Source of the DNA: an uncultured Anaerolineaceae bacterium
GTDB taxonomy: Bacteria; Chloroflexota; Anaerolineae; Promineifilales; Promineifilaceae
DNA length: 44,844 nucleotides
Assembly: GCA_937967805.1 (NCBI GenBank)
Contig: CALBTC010000019.1
Coordinates: forward strand, 1 to 44,844
Direction of reading: 5' to 3'
Part shown: one piece after another, positions 24,286 to 32,852 of the stretch
Layout of the letters: the number at the start of each line of letters is the position of its first letter
Position numbering within the stretch: the first letter of the stretch is position 1
Notes under the pieces: generated by a model
What the model was told of the DNA's origin: nothing
The model's database searches: none
What the model saw: the letters and a program-made list of their open reading frames with translations, nothing else
Made by a program: the position numbers and the translations under genes

Positions 24286-24530
24286 CAGGCTGAAACAAGA
24301 AGGTCAACAGTTTGTGGACGATCTTTCAGGGTAGGGCGCAAAGCGGGTGGCAAACTCATACCTAGTTCCTGCCACGCTTCTCGCAAACTTTCTAACGCTT
24401 CTTGCACATTTGCCTGGATCTCTTCAGGTGTATGACCTTCTGTCACCAGGCCGGGAATATCTGGACTGGTAACGGTGTAAACACCGGACTCATTGGGTTC
24501 TAAATAGAGACGAATTGAATAGATTGACAT
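24285..24530 (-). CDS. hicB: HicB family antitoxin (short form)
   Basis: The 81-residue HicB-type domain (YTVTSPDIPGLVTEGHTPEEI) adopts a partly degraded RNase H fold that neutralises HicA. There is no C-terminal DNA-binding domain, so self-regulation would need another factor or may not occur. I start at the ATG at 24530 with AAGGAG nine bases upstream; the longer open frame beyond it is non-coding, because the EamA gene occupies the opposite strand. It heads the hicBA pair. Confidence 0.85.
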   Translation of the reverse strand: MSIYSIRLYLEPNESGVYTVTSPDIPGLVTEGHTPEEIQANVQEALESLREAWQELGMSLPPALRPTLKDRPQTVDLLVSA

Positions 24531-24549
24531 CCTTCTTTGCTCCTTTTGC

Positions 24550-24578
24550 TTGGTGCCTTGCGCGAATCGGATTATAAC
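24550..24578 (+). promoter_or_regulatory. Promoter of the EamA transporter gene (leaderless)
   Basis: TTGGTG (24550-24555), 17 bases, TATAAC (24573-24578), then the ATG seven bases later. The mRNA would start at the initiation codon. The box lies in the 55-base gap divergent to hicB. Confidence 0.5.
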
Positions 24579-24585
24579 ATATGGC

Positions 24586-25458
24586 ATGAATATTTTTGTA
24601 AACAATCCAGAACTGTTGGCCGTGGCGTATGGGCTGGCGTCTGCGGCCGTTTGGGGGGCGGGTGACTTTAGCGGCGGGCTGGCCACCAAGCGGGGCAATG
24701 TGTACCTGGTTGTTACGCTGTCGCAGCTGGTGGGATTGGTCTGCCTGCTGGCGTTGGCCTTGCTGCTGGAAGGGGCGCTGCCCCCGGCGCGCGACCTGCT
24801 TTTTGGTGCGCTGGCCGGGCTGGCCGGCGTTGTGGGCATTTTGGCCCTGTATTCCGGTCTGGCGCGGGGACGCATGGGGGTTGTGGCCCCGATGACGGCC
24901 GTTCTCTCTGCATCCATTCCCGTAATCGTAGGTATCTTAACGGAGGGGATTCCCCCGGTGTTGGTGCTGGTGGGGTTCGGGCTGGCGGTGACGGCCGTCT
25001 GGCTGCTCTCCGGCGGGGGCAAAACAGACGGCATCCGGCGCAATGAATTGGGATTGGCGCTGCTGGCCGGACTGGGTTTCTCTCTATTTTTTGTCTTTAT
25101 TGACCAGCTCAGCACCGGCGCTATTTTTTGGCCGCTAACGGCCGCACGCGTGGCCTCCGTCCCCCTGCTGCTCTTGTTCATTTTGGGTCGCCGCACTTGG
25201 CAGGGCATCACCAAAACCCGGCTGCCGCGCAGCTTGCTGCCCATCATCGCCCTCTCCGGCATTTTAGACAGCGGCGGCAACTACTTTTTTGCTCTGGCCA
25301 CCCAGTCGGGACGGCTGGACATCGCCGCCGTCCTGGCCTCGCTGTACCCCGCTTCAACGGTGCTGCTGGCTCGACTCATCCTCAAAGAAACGCTGGGGCC
25401 GCGCCAATGGCTGGGCGTGGCCGTAGCCCTGGTGGCGCTGGTGTTTATTGCTCTCTAA
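24586..25458 (+). CDS. EamA/DMT family transporter
   Basis: The 290-residue protein has ten predicted membrane helices in two EamA repeats. Each ends in the pattern of drug/metabolite transporters: ILALYSGLARGRMGVVAPM in the first half, and FALATQSGRLDIAAVLASLYP with LARLILKETLGPRQWLGVA in the second. These proteins move small metabolites or drugs; the substrate is unknown. No ribosome binding site precedes the ATG at 24586, consistent with the leaderless promoter. Its last four bases overlap the end of the convergent lipoprotein gene. Confidence 0.88.
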   Translation: MNIFVNNPELLAVAYGLASAAVWGAGDFSGGLATKRGNVYLVVTLSQLVGLVCLLALALLLEGALPPARDLLFGALAGLAGVVGILALYSGLARGRMGVVAPMTAVLSASIPVIVGILTEGIPPVLVLVGFGLAVTAVWLLSGGGKTDGIRRNELGLALLAGLGFSLFFVFIDQLSTGAIFWPLTAARVASVPLLLLFILGRRTWQGITKTRLPRSLLPIIALSGILDSGGNYFFALATQSGRLDIAAVLASLYPASTVLLARLILKETLGPRQWLGVAVALVALVFIAL

Positions 25459-26387
25459 TTGCCATTTTGCGATAACAAAGTTTGCGCATCTACAAGGGTT
25501 TGGGCGGCCAGAGGCGGGAGTTCGGTTACAACGGCCGTTTTCGACCAACTCGCGTCGCTATGCAACGTTTCTTCTCCTGCACCATTCACCGTCCAGTTCT
25601 GCTGTTGCAGCAGTTCGCCTGTCTCCATGTCGAAAACAAAGTGCATTTTACCACCGTTTAGCGATTGGCCGGTTGAGTTGTTTTCAGCGGGGATAGGTGA
25701 ATTAAAAAGCGTGTCAATTTGGAGGTGGTAACGGCTGTCCTCCTCCCAAGCAGCAACAGTGTGATCATATAATGATCCTGTTTCAATCTCGCGCAAAATG
25801 TTGATTAATCCCTGGTGAGGAGTCAGATAGGGCAACGGCTCATCGAGAGCATTCACCCGACCATCTACCGTTTGTTCCGGCAGCACCCGCACACTTGTGT
25901 TTTCGATAAGGGCGCTGCGCTCCCAAAGCCCGCCCTCCGTGTCATAAACCAGCATCACCTGGCGCGAAATGGTGGCCTCCGGGCTAACTTCCGTCCAGAT
26001 TTCCAGGATCCACGTATCAGCCAGCCCGCGGTAAGTTACCAGTTCTCCCTCGCTGCTGATTGAATCATAGTTCTCTAACGTATAGTAAAGCCAGCCAAAC
26101 TCAGGGGGAAAGGCTGCCAGATAGGTTGCTTCCAGGCTTTTTACCCGCTCGATAAGGGCGCTGACGGAATTGGGATCGACAGGGGTGGCAGTGACCGTGA
26201 GCGGGACGACCGTACTTTCCACAACCGTCTCTTCAACAGCGGGTGCAGGCAAATCGGTCGGGATTTGGGAGGGAACGGCCGTCGCAGAGATAGTGGGGGA
26301 TGGGACGGCCGTTTCAGTCACAGCAGGCGTATTCTCCCGGCAGGCAATCAGCAAAATTAGTAGGCCAAACAGAATCAGTATACGCAT
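25455..26387 (-). CDS. Lipoprotein of unknown function
   Basis: The 310-residue protein begins with a lipoprotein signal (MRILILFGLLILLIAC, lipobox Cys16). A Thr/Pro/Val-rich tether of about 55 residues follows, and then a globular part of alternating strands (GWLYYTLENYDSISSEG, GLADTWILEIWTE, FVFDMETGELLQQQNW), which is reminiscent of LolA/LppX-like lipid-binding or MucB-type sheets. I cannot name a family. Two ACGGCCGT octamers encode ETAVPS and TAVPS in the tether. GGAG lies nine bases before the ATG. It is probably anchored on the outer face of the cytoplasmic membrane. Confidence 0.6.
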   Translation of the reverse strand: MRILILFGLLILLIACRENTPAVTETAVPSPTISATAVPSQIPTDLPAPAVEETVVESTVVPLTVTATPVDPNSVSALIERVKSLEATYLAAFPPEFGWLYYTLENYDSISSEGELVTYRGLADTWILEIWTEVSPEATISRQVMLVYDTEGGLWERSALIENTSVRVLPEQTVDGRVNALDEPLPYLTPHQGLINILREIETGSLYDHTVAAWEEDSRYHLQIDTLFNSPIPAENNSTGQSLNGGKMHFVFDMETGELLQQQNWTVNGAGEETLHSDASWSKTAVVTELPPLAAQTLVDAQTLLSQNGN

Positions 26388-26582
26388 CTGTCTAATCTCC
26401 GCTTAGTTGAATATTGGAAAGCGAACGTAGCGGAGCAATCCTAAAGCAAATTGTTGCCCGAACCAGATGCCGTCGTTCAACCGTAGGCTAATTTTCAGCA
26501 AAAACTCATGCGTGATTTACCTCTGGTCACGCATCACGTTTCACGAACGTCTCAATCCCCTGAATTCCCAAAGAGCCAATTC

Positions 26583-26927
26583 TTACAACCCCGCTCGTGA
26601 GACCTCGATCACCGGGACCTCGGCGATGGCCGCCAATTCATCTCTGAGGGCTTCGGCCAGGATGTCGATGCCGGGGACCTGGCCCAGGCCCAGATCCTCC
26701 GACCCGGTCGTTAACAAAATGAGGTCGGGTTGCGCCTGGGCCATTACGTAATCCAGCGTCAGCGGCGTGAGGGCTTCCTGGATATCCACGGAGGCAATGA
26801 TGCCCTGTTCAATGGCATACGGCCGTTCCACTGGGTCCAACGTCATCACCGCCAAATTGTCGTTTTTCTGCAGTTGGCGCAACACACGCGCGCCGGTTCG
26901 CCCTGCTCCCACTACCAGTATCCGCAT
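26583..26927 (-). CDS. NAD-binding TrkA-N-like protein
   Basis: The 114 residues are a single Rossmann domain with MRILVVGAGRTGARVLRQL (GxGxxG) and LDYVMAQAQPDLILLTTGSEDLG, as in the RCK/TrkA-N nucleotide-binding subunits that gate transporters. There is no TrkA-C or channel domain. GGAGG lies six bases before the ATG. It is located downstream of the anion permease and MscS-like genes on the same strand, but a repeat-filled gap of 155 bases separates them. It might regulate a membrane transporter. The 195 bases beyond its end hold only minor inverted repeats. Confidence 0.7.
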   Translation of the reverse strand: MRILVVGAGRTGARVLRQLQKNDNLAVMTLDPVERPYAIEQGIIASVDIQEALTPLTLDYVMAQAQPDLILLTTGSEDLGLGQVPGIDILAEALRDELAAIAEVPVIEVSRAGL

Positions 26928-26983
26928 CTTGCACCTCCCAGAAACAGCAAGTGGCGAGTTGCCTACAACCTAATGCTTAAAAA

Positions 26984-27039
26984 CCACAGATTACGCAGAT
27001 TTTTGCGTTTTAATCTGCGTAATCTGTGTAAATCTGTGG
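26984..27039. repeat. 16-bp inverted repeat, family J
   Basis: CACAGATTACGCAGAT (26985-27000) pairs perfectly with ATCTGCGTAATCTGTG (27013-27028), with a 12-base loop. A similar but degenerate taatctg stretch lies at 18628-18682. It fills the gap after the anion permease gene and may act as its terminator. Confidence 0.75.
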
Positions 27040-27082
27040 ATCAATTCTTATTTGCGATATTGCCTCTTACTTTCACCCGCGG

Positions 27083-28819
27083 TCAAATCCAGTTCAAGAT
27101 AGAAAGCGCGTAAAAGAAGAGTCCTAAAACGGCCGAACTCACCATCGTCACGATCAATCCGTAGCGCAGCATCGCCCCACGCTCAACAATGCCGGTGGCC
27201 GCCAGCAGGCCGGTGCGCGCCGAGGCCGACGGCAGCGAATAGCCGAACGTGGTAGCCAGGGTGACGGGCAGCACCAGTTCTACAGCGCTCAATTCCGGAT
27301 TGGTCAGGGCAATACTGATAAGAATAGGTGTGAAAACGGCCGCTATCGTCGTGTTGTTCATCAAGTTGGTTAACAACGCCGACAGGTACACCAGAAAGAG
27401 CAAGCTGATAATGAAAGGCGGCCCGGAAATAGCCGTGCCGATCAACCCGGCAAACCATTCCGTCGCCCCCGTCCGGCTCAGCGCTTCGCCCAGGGCCAAC
27501 CCCGCACCGATGATGAAGAAGATGCCCCAGCTCACCCCCTTCACGTCTTCCCAGTTAATGATCTGGCGGACGGCCAGGACGCCGACGGCGATCACGGCCA
27601 CCATCGCCGCCGAGAGCAAAGAAGGCGGTAGCCCCAGCATTGGCTCCAGGAAGGAGCCCGTTACCCAAAAGAAGGCGGCAACAGCAATCGTCAAAATGAT
27701 CTCTCGCTCGGCCTGGCTCCATTTGCCTAACTTTTGCACGCGCTGGCGCGCCGGCTCAACGTCCAAGCGTTCAACGGAGGTCGGCAGCAGCCGCAGCAGC
27801 AGCCACCAGGTGATGGGAAACATCAGCAAAAAAGACGGCAGCCCGTAGCGCATCCAATCGAGGAAGGACCACGCCTGGTTCTGGGCCAGGAAGCCGGAGG
27901 CCACTGCATTGGCCGACGCGCCCATGATGGTCACCATTCCGCCCAAACTGGCGCTGTAAACGATCCCCAACCCCAGCAGGGCCAGAAAGCCGCGCGCTTC
28001 TTTGGGATCGGGCACCTGCTTTGAGATAGTCAAGGCCACAGGAATGAGCATGGCCGTGGTGGCCGTGCTGCCGACCCACATGGAGAATGCGGCCGTAATC
28101 CCCATCAACCCCAGCAGCAGCTTGCGCAGGCCGCCGCCCGACATCACAATCGTGGCCAGGGCCAGCCGCCGGGTCAACCCATGCTTGCGCAGCGCTTCGG
28201 CCAGGAACAGGCTGGCCAAAATCAGAAAGACCACCGGCCGGGAAAAAGGCTCAAACGCTTCTGGCGTGGTGGCCGTGCCCAGGCCAACCAAAACGACGGG
28301 CACGAGGAGGGCGGCAATGGGCAGCGCCACCGGCTCCAGGGCCAGGATGCCGCCGGTAAAGACAAAGGCGGCCAGCGCCCGGTGTCCCTCCGGCGAGAGT
28401 CCGGGCGGCGTTGGCAGCAGCAAGACGGCCACGGTCAGCGCCAAAACAATGCCCAAACGACTTAATAGATAGCGCGCGCCGCGGGTCACGTGGGGTAGCA
28501 AGACGCGCAAGGGCTCGAAGGTAGGCGGTTCCGGCTCCGGTTCGGGGGCGGGTGCGGGGTCCGGCAATTGGCGCAGAGAGGGCGCAATCAGGGTAGCGCC
28601 GCTTTGTATCATGTGGGTGGCGAAGTTGACCAGGGCGCCGGTTGTTTCGCGGACGCGGCGCTGGGCCTGGGCAGATTGCAGGGCGTTGACGGCCGTTTGG
28701 CATTGTTGACAATCCGCTAAATGTGCCTCCGCCGCCTGCCGTTCCCTAAACGGCATCTGGCCCGTCACGTAATCGACGGCCACGATGTGTCGGTCCCGGT
28801 TTTGCTTGCCGGCGCTCAT
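27083..28819 (-). CDS. DASS/SLC13-type anion permease with N-terminal zinc finger
   Basis: The 578 residues start with a zf-HC2-like finger (His33, Cys37 and Cys40 in AHLADCQQC), as in anti-sigma factors, then a Pro/Glu-rich linker (85-105). About twelve membrane helices of the divalent-anion:sodium symporter type follow (PVVFLILASLFLAEALRKHG, WVGSTATTAMLIPVA, MGASANAVASGF, LMNNTTIAAVFTPILISIA). These carriers import dicarboxylates, sulfate or related anions. The finger fused to a carrier is unusual and may bind a cytoplasmic partner. It overlaps the upstream channel gene by four bases (ATGA), so both are translated together. Confidence 0.85.
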   Translation of the reverse strand: MSAGKQNRDRHIVAVDYVTGQMPFRERQAAEAHLADCQQCQTAVNALQSAQAQRRVRETTGALVNFATHMIQSGATLIAPSLRQLPDPAPAPEPEPEPPTFEPLRVLLPHVTRGARYLLSRLGIVLALTVAVLLLPTPPGLSPEGHRALAAFVFTGGILALEPVALPIAALLVPVVLVGLGTATTPEAFEPFSRPVVFLILASLFLAEALRKHGLTRRLALATIVMSGGGLRKLLLGLMGITAAFSMWVGSTATTAMLIPVALTISKQVPDPKEARGFLALLGLGIVYSASLGGMVTIMGASANAVASGFLAQNQAWSFLDWMRYGLPSFLLMFPITWWLLLRLLPTSVERLDVEPARQRVQKLGKWSQAEREIILTIAVAAFFWVTGSFLEPMLGLPPSLLSAAMVAVIAVGVLAVRQIINWEDVKGVSWGIFFIIGAGLALGEALSRTGATEWFAGLIGTAISGPPFIISLLFLVYLSALLTNLMNNTTIAAVFTPILISIALTNPELSAVELVLPVTLATTFGYSLPSASARTGLLAATGIVERGAMLRYGLIVTMVSSAVLGLFFYALSILNWI

Positions 28820-29652
28820 GCCTCAACCTCGCTCGCTGTCTGGATGACGACCGCTTCGTCAATCAGAGTCGAGTTGGGCACCGTTACCTGGCCTGCTTCC
28901 GTTTCAATAATGGATTTGACGGTGCCGATTGCTATGAGACGGCCGTTATAGCTGCCCACGGTCACGTTTTGACCGGTGGCAAACAGTTCCTGAGCATGAA
29001 AGCCGGCCATAATGTTGCGCGCCAGCTCCCGGTTGCCCAGGCCAAAAGCCAGCGCCAGGGCCAGGGCCGTGGCGCTGATGAGGGCGACGGCAACGGTCGT
29101 CAGGAGCATCGTTTCTACGCCCAACTGCTCTAAGGCCAGAATTACGGCAAAGATGAGCAGAACGTACTGCACCGCCTGTCCCAAAACAGGCCCTGTCGTA
29201 ACGCCGGATTGTACGGCCATCGCCCCCACGGCGTCGCCCAACACTCGGGCAATGAGGGCACCCAGGAGCAGAATGATGGCCGCAGCCAGCACGCTGGGCA
29301 AGAAGTTAATAAGATTCCCAATCGTCTCGCTGACGCCGCTCAACCCCAGGCTTTCAACGGCCGCCAGAATGAAAACGAACAGGATAAGCCAGTAAATAAC
29401 CTGGGCCAGCAGGTTGGCGATAGAGGTGTCTAACCCCACGTTCGCCAGAAACCGGGTCACGCCGGCGCGCTCGGCCAGGCGATCGGCCCCTAAGCGGCGC
29501 AGCAAACCGGCCAGAATAAACTGCATCAGCCGGGCCACAATCCAGCCGACAACAAAGAGAACCAGAGCACCCAACAAACGGGGCAACCATGTCGTGACGT
29601 CCGTTACAATATTATTTAACGTCGTTGTCCAAAATTCCGCAGTCCAAGGCAT
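28816..29652 (-). CDS. MscS-related mechanosensitive channel protein
   Basis: The 278 residues contain paired conserved TM helices (LLGALVLFVVGWIVARLMQ; VLAAAIILLLGALIARVLG), a glycine/alanine-rich pore helix (ALALALAFGLGNRELARNIMAG) and a short MscS beta domain (FATGQNVTVGSYNGRLIAIG, VTVPNSTLIDEAV). This pattern belongs to the small-conductance mechanosensitive channel superfamily that protects cells from osmotic downshock. AGGAGGG lies five bases before the ATG. It is the first gene of a two-gene operon with the anion permease. An octamer is read as NGR inside the beta domain. Confidence 0.85.
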   Translation of the reverse strand: MPWTAEFWTTTLNNIVTDVTTWLPRLLGALVLFVVGWIVARLMQFILAGLLRRLGADRLAERAGVTRFLANVGLDTSIANLLAQVIYWLILFVFILAAVESLGLSGVSETIGNLINFLPSVLAAAIILLLGALIARVLGDAVGAMAVQSGVTTGPVLGQAVQYVLLIFAVILALEQLGVETMLLTTVAVALISATALALALAFGLGNRELARNIMAGFHAQELFATGQNVTVGSYNGRLIAIGTVKSIIETEAGQVTVPNSTLIDEAVVIQTASEVEA

Positions 29653-29820
29653 ACAACCCTCCTTTGCCGAATGGCGATCAGATGCGTGAGGTGTGAGGCG
29701 TGAAAAGTGAAAACATTCAGTTTACGGTTTATTTACTTCCGGGCCTATTGTAGCATGAGAAAGTGGATGAACGGCCGTACAATAAACCAGCGATTCGAAA
29801 TATGAAATTGTCTAGGGTAG

Positions 29821-29883
29821 GGGCGGGACGGTGCGGTATAGGTCTGGCCTAGCAAAAGGTCCGCTCTCCGCACCGTCTCGCCC
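29821..29883. repeat. 16-bp inverted repeat upstream of rsgA
   Basis: GGGCGGGACGGTGCGG (29821-29836) pairs with CCGCACCGTCTCGCCC (29868-29883) with one mismatch. The rsgA -10 box begins 20 bases further. The element may separate rsgA transcription from the divergent channel operon. Confidence 0.7.
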
Positions 29884-29902
29884 ATTTGCACCTGGGTTGC
29901 GC

Positions 29903-29908
29903 TATAAT
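29903..29908 (+). promoter_or_regulatory. -10 box of rsgA (leaderless)
   Basis: TATAAT lies six bases before the ATG at 29915 and is preceded by TTGCGC, similar to the box before the ribA fusion. No -35 box at the usual spacing and no ribosome binding site are present. Confidence 0.55.
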
Positions 29909-29914
29909 TCCGGC

Positions 29915-30862
29915 ATGGCACAAAAGCTGGAAGGACGGGTCATCAAAGCCATCAGCGGTTTTTACACTATTGAAGTAGAAGGGCGCGAACCGGTCGTGGC
30001 CCAGATTGCCGGGCGGCTAAAGCAAGAATGGCAAAGCAGCACCCTCGTTGCCGCCGGGGATTGGGTTACTATTTCGCTGAACTCGGACGGCACCGGCACG
30101 GTTGATGCCGTTGCCGAGCGCAAATCGGTGCTTTCACGCAGCCGCCCCGCCCCTGCCTTTCGCAAAATGGCCGCCGACCAGGAGCAGGTGCTGGTGGCCA
30201 ACCTGGACCAGGTGATTTTTGTCTTCTCCGTTAAGAATCCCACGTCCAACCTGCGCAAGCTGGACCGCTTTCTGGTAGTGGCGGAGATGAATGAGCTGCC
30301 CGCCATTATCTGCCTCAACAAGGTCGATCTGGACAAAAAGGGCAAGGTGCAGGAACAGTTCCAGATGTATGCCGATATCGGCTATCCGCTGCTGCAAACC
30401 AGCGTCAAAACTGGTGCGGGTATTACCGAACTCAAAGAATTGCTCCACGACAAAATTTCTGTCCTGGCCGGATCGTCGGGCGTAGGCAAATCCAGCCTGC
30501 TCAACGCCATTCAGCCGGGGCTGGGACTAAAGGTGAGCGAGGTAAGCCAGGCCACGGGCAAAGGCACCCACACCACGCGCTACGCCGAACTGTTCCCCCT
30601 GGATGAGGGCGGCTACGTGGCCGACACGCCCGGCATTCGCGGTCTGGCCCTGTTTGACCTGGAGCCATACGAACTGGACGCCTACTTCCGCGAGATTGCA
30701 CCGCTGGTGGAACAGTGCCAGTTTAGCGATTGCAGCCATCGGCACGAACCCGGCTGTGCGGTGAAGGCGGCGGTGGCAGACGGCCGTATCCATCCTGCCC
30801 GCTACCAAAGCTACCTGCGCCTGCGCGAAGAGCACGAAGCCCTCGACGAGGAAAACTACTAA
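29915..30862 (+). CDS. rsgA: Ribosome small-subunit-dependent GTPase A
   Basis: The 315-residue protein has RsgA's circularly permuted GTPase order. An OB domain (about 1-70) is followed by G4 NKVD, then G1 GSSGVGKSSL and G3 DTPG, and a C-terminal zinc finger C-x4-C-x-H-x5-C (CQFSDCSHRHEPGC). It helps late maturation of the 30S ribosomal subunit. The start at 29915 is set by the -10 box six bases upstream and by the family's N-terminus (GRVIKAISGFYTIE). A frame starting earlier, at 29831, runs through a repeat and is not real. Confidence 0.95.
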   Translation: MAQKLEGRVIKAISGFYTIEVEGREPVVAQIAGRLKQEWQSSTLVAAGDWVTISLNSDGTGTVDAVAERKSVLSRSRPAPAFRKMAADQEQVLVANLDQVIFVFSVKNPTSNLRKLDRFLVVAEMNELPAIICLNKVDLDKKGKVQEQFQMYADIGYPLLQTSVKTGAGITELKELLHDKISVLAGSSGVGKSSLLNAIQPGLGLKVSEVSQATGKGTHTTRYAELFPLDEGGYVADTPGIRGLALFDLEPYELDAYFREIAPLVEQCQFSDCSHRHEPGCAVKAAVADGRIHPARYQSYLRLREEHEALDEENY

Positions 30863-30869
30863 AATTACG

Positions 30870-30886
30870 CCAGGACTGGCAGTCCT
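30870..30886. repeat. Single arm of repeat family F
   Basis: CCAGGACTGGCAGTCCT is found here without its second arm, 24 bases before the first codon that shows MFS similarity. The complete element is at 44356-44414 and a variant at 10515-10576. Confidence 0.75.
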
Positions 30887-30910
30887 TTCTGCTTAATTTC
30901 TTGTGAAGCG

Positions 30911-31888
30911 TTCCAGGTACCGGCGTACACGGCCGTTACCAGCAGCCTCGTTCACAAATCGCAGTACGGCCGTATCAACGGCATGCGCTCTACCGCCGGC
31001 GCCGCCGCCGACATCATCGCCCCACTATGCGCCGGGCTGGTGGTCACCCTCATCGGCATTGGCGGCGTGATGGTCGTTGACGTGGTGACCTTTTGCATCG
31101 CCATGTTGGCTCTGTTCATCGTGCACCTGCCCCGCAGCGACAAACCAATAGCCACTGAAGCAAGCGAACCGTTCTGGCAAAAACTTACCGCCGGACTGCG
31201 TTTCATCACCGTACGCCGCGGGCTGTTGGGGCTGCTTATCACCTACGTGGGTATCAACCTGTTTGCCGCGCTCACCTACTTTGCCATCCTGCCGCCCATG
31301 ATTTTGGCCCGCACCGGCGGCAGCGAACTGGCGTTGGCCAGCGTCCAGGGAATGCTGGGCGGCGCGGCACTCGTCGGCGGCCTGGTGATGAGCTTGTGGG
31401 GCGGGCCGCGGCGTAAAATTCATGGCGCTTTGGGATTTACGGCCGTTTCCTTCCTCCTCGGTGACTTTTTGTTTGGCGTGGGGCGCAGTTTGCCGGTGTG
31501 GCTGCTGGCTGCGGCCGTTTCCTCCTTTTTCATTCCCTTGCTCGTTGGCTCCTACCGCGCTATCTGGCAGGTGAAGGTGCCGCTGGCGATGCAGGGCCGC
31601 GTGTTTGCCGTGCAGGTCGCGCTGCAAACGGCGACAATGCCCCTAGGCTATCTGCTGGCCGGGCCGCTGGCTGACCATTTGCTGGAACCAGCCATGATGC
31701 CCGGCGGGGCGTTAGCCGGGGCGCTGGGCTGGCTGGTAGGCACCGGGCCGGGCGCGGGCATGGGGCTGATGTTTGTGGTGACGGCCGTTCTCGGCTGCCT
31801 GATGAGCCTCAGCGGGTACCTGCTGCCCGACGTGCGCGAAGTGGAGATCCGTTTGCCGGATTATGACTTGGTGGGCGAGGTGGTTTGA
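30911..31888 (+). pseudogene. MFS transporter lacking its N-terminal quarter
   Basis: In-frame similarity to EntS-type MFS_3 exporters begins at FQVPAYTAV (30911), well before the first ATG at 30983, and runs through LVHKSQYGRINGMRS to the natural end. Family members have 400-450 residues; about the first 100-110 (helices 1-3 or 4) are missing, and a one-armed family-F repeat sits at the break. No start codon with a ribosome binding site is present for the homologous part. The rest is intact, without stops or frameshifts, so the loss may be recent or a shortened protein may still be made from the ATG at 30983 (301 residues). Several octamers lie in it. Confidence 0.75.
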
Positions 31889-31953
31889 CAACGGCCGTTT
31901 CCCATAAATCAGGTACAATTTATGGTATGATTGGGACCGCGTGGGGAAAAGAT

Positions 31954-32020
31954 AGTAATAAGTAAAAAGTGAAAAGTAATAAAGAAGCCACTTTTCACTT
32001 ATTACTTTTCACTTTTCACT
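31954..32020. repeat. Fold-back repeat, family E (gtgaaaagtaat)
   Basis: Left units agtaataag and agtgaaaagt face right units acttttcact and ttattactt. Other copies are at 43331-43395 (complete) and 40049-40083 (left half). It lies in the 184-base gap before the ABC ATPase gene. Confidence 0.75.
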
Positions 32021-32072
32021 ATCCAGTCAACTCCCCCACCATTAAAACAACCTGGCAAGCAGGAGAGACTAA

Positions 32073-32852
32073 ATGTCCAGTTGGGCCGTAGAAACGCGGG
32101 GGTTGACCCGCCAGTTTGATAAAAAAGTAGCGGTAGATGATCTTGACCTTACCGTATCTACCGGAGAGTTTTTTGGCTTTTTGGGGCCAAACGGAGCCGG
32201 CAAAAGTACCACCATCAACATGCTGGTAGGCCTGCTGCGTCCCACCCGCGGTATCGCTCTTATCGACGGCATCGACATTTGGGAAAAGCCGTTGGCGGCC
32301 AAGGCGCGCATCGGCGTTTTGCCCGAAGGCATGCAGCTTTATCAGCGCCTGACGGGTCGGGAGTACATTCGCTTTTCTGGCACCATGTACGGCGTGCGCA
32401 AAGCAGAAGTGGAGCAGCGCACCGAAGAGCTGCTGGACCTGCTCAGCCTCACCGACGACGCCGACAAGCTGATTGTCGATTATTCGCACGGCATGCGGAA
32501 GAAGACGGCCCTGGCGGCAGCGATCATTCATGCCCCCCGCGTGCTCTTCCTGGATGAGCCGTTTGAAGGGATAGATGCCATTTCCGGCCGGATCATTCGC
32601 GACGTGCTGGGGCGGCTGCGGGCGCGTGGCACCACCATCTTTTTCTCGTCCCACATTTTGGAGGTGGTGGAGCGGTTGTGTACCAGGGTGGCGGTGATTT
32701 CAGACGGCCGTCTGGTAGCCCAGGGCAGCATGGAAGAGCTGAGACGCCAGGCTGAAACCGGTGACGAAACCACCCTGGAAGAGCTGTTCCTACGCGCGGT
32801 CGGTGCCTCCAGCGATCTGGAGGCAGAAGGCAGGCTGTCATGGCTCAGCTAA
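32073..32852 (+). CDS. ABC transporter ATP-binding protein
   Basis: The 259-residue ATPase has Walker A GPNGAGKS (near 38), the signature YSHGMRKK (in place of LSGGQ), Walker B VLFLDEPFEGID and the switch histidine in SSHILEV. It is of the CcmA/NatA type, which powers ABC-2-like exporters. AGGAGA lies six bases before the ATG. It overlaps the permease gene by 13 bases, so the two form one transporter of unknown cargo. One octamer is read as DGRL near the end. Confidence 0.9.
   Translation: MSSWAVETRGLTRQFDKKVAVDDLDLTVSTGEFFGFLGPNGAGKSTTINMLVGLLRPTRGIALIDGIDIWEKPLAAKARIGVLPEGMQLYQRLTGREYIRFSGTMYGVRKAEVEQRTEELLDLLSLTDDADKLIVDYSHGMRKKTALAAAIIHAPRVLFLDEPFEGIDAISGRIIRDVLGRLRARGTTIFFSSHILEVVERLCTRVAVISDGRLVAQGSMEELRRQAETGDETTLEELFLRAVGASSDLEAEGRLSWLS

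Noticed and set aside
24531..25280. Long open frame continuing upstream of hicB on the minus strand
   Set aside because: It lies opposite the EamA gene and has a low-complexity Ser/Pro/Arg-rich translation typical of a shadow frame.
29880..29908. Complete -35/-10 promoter for rsgA using TTGCAC at 29886-29891
   Set aside because: The spacer would be only 11 bases, so TTGCAC cannot serve as the -35 box; only the -10 box is kept.
30983..31888. Intact 301-residue MFS protein starting at its first ATG
   Set aside because: Family similarity continues in frame upstream to 30911, so that ATG is internal and the N-terminal helices are missing.
31889..32072. tRNA or other stable RNA gene in the larger gaps
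   Set aside because: I looked in the larger gaps (60-222, 15938-16207, 18398-18692, 21187-21446, 26388-26582, 29653-29914, 31889-32072) for cloverleaf arms and TTCRA motifs and found only the repeats and leaders listed.
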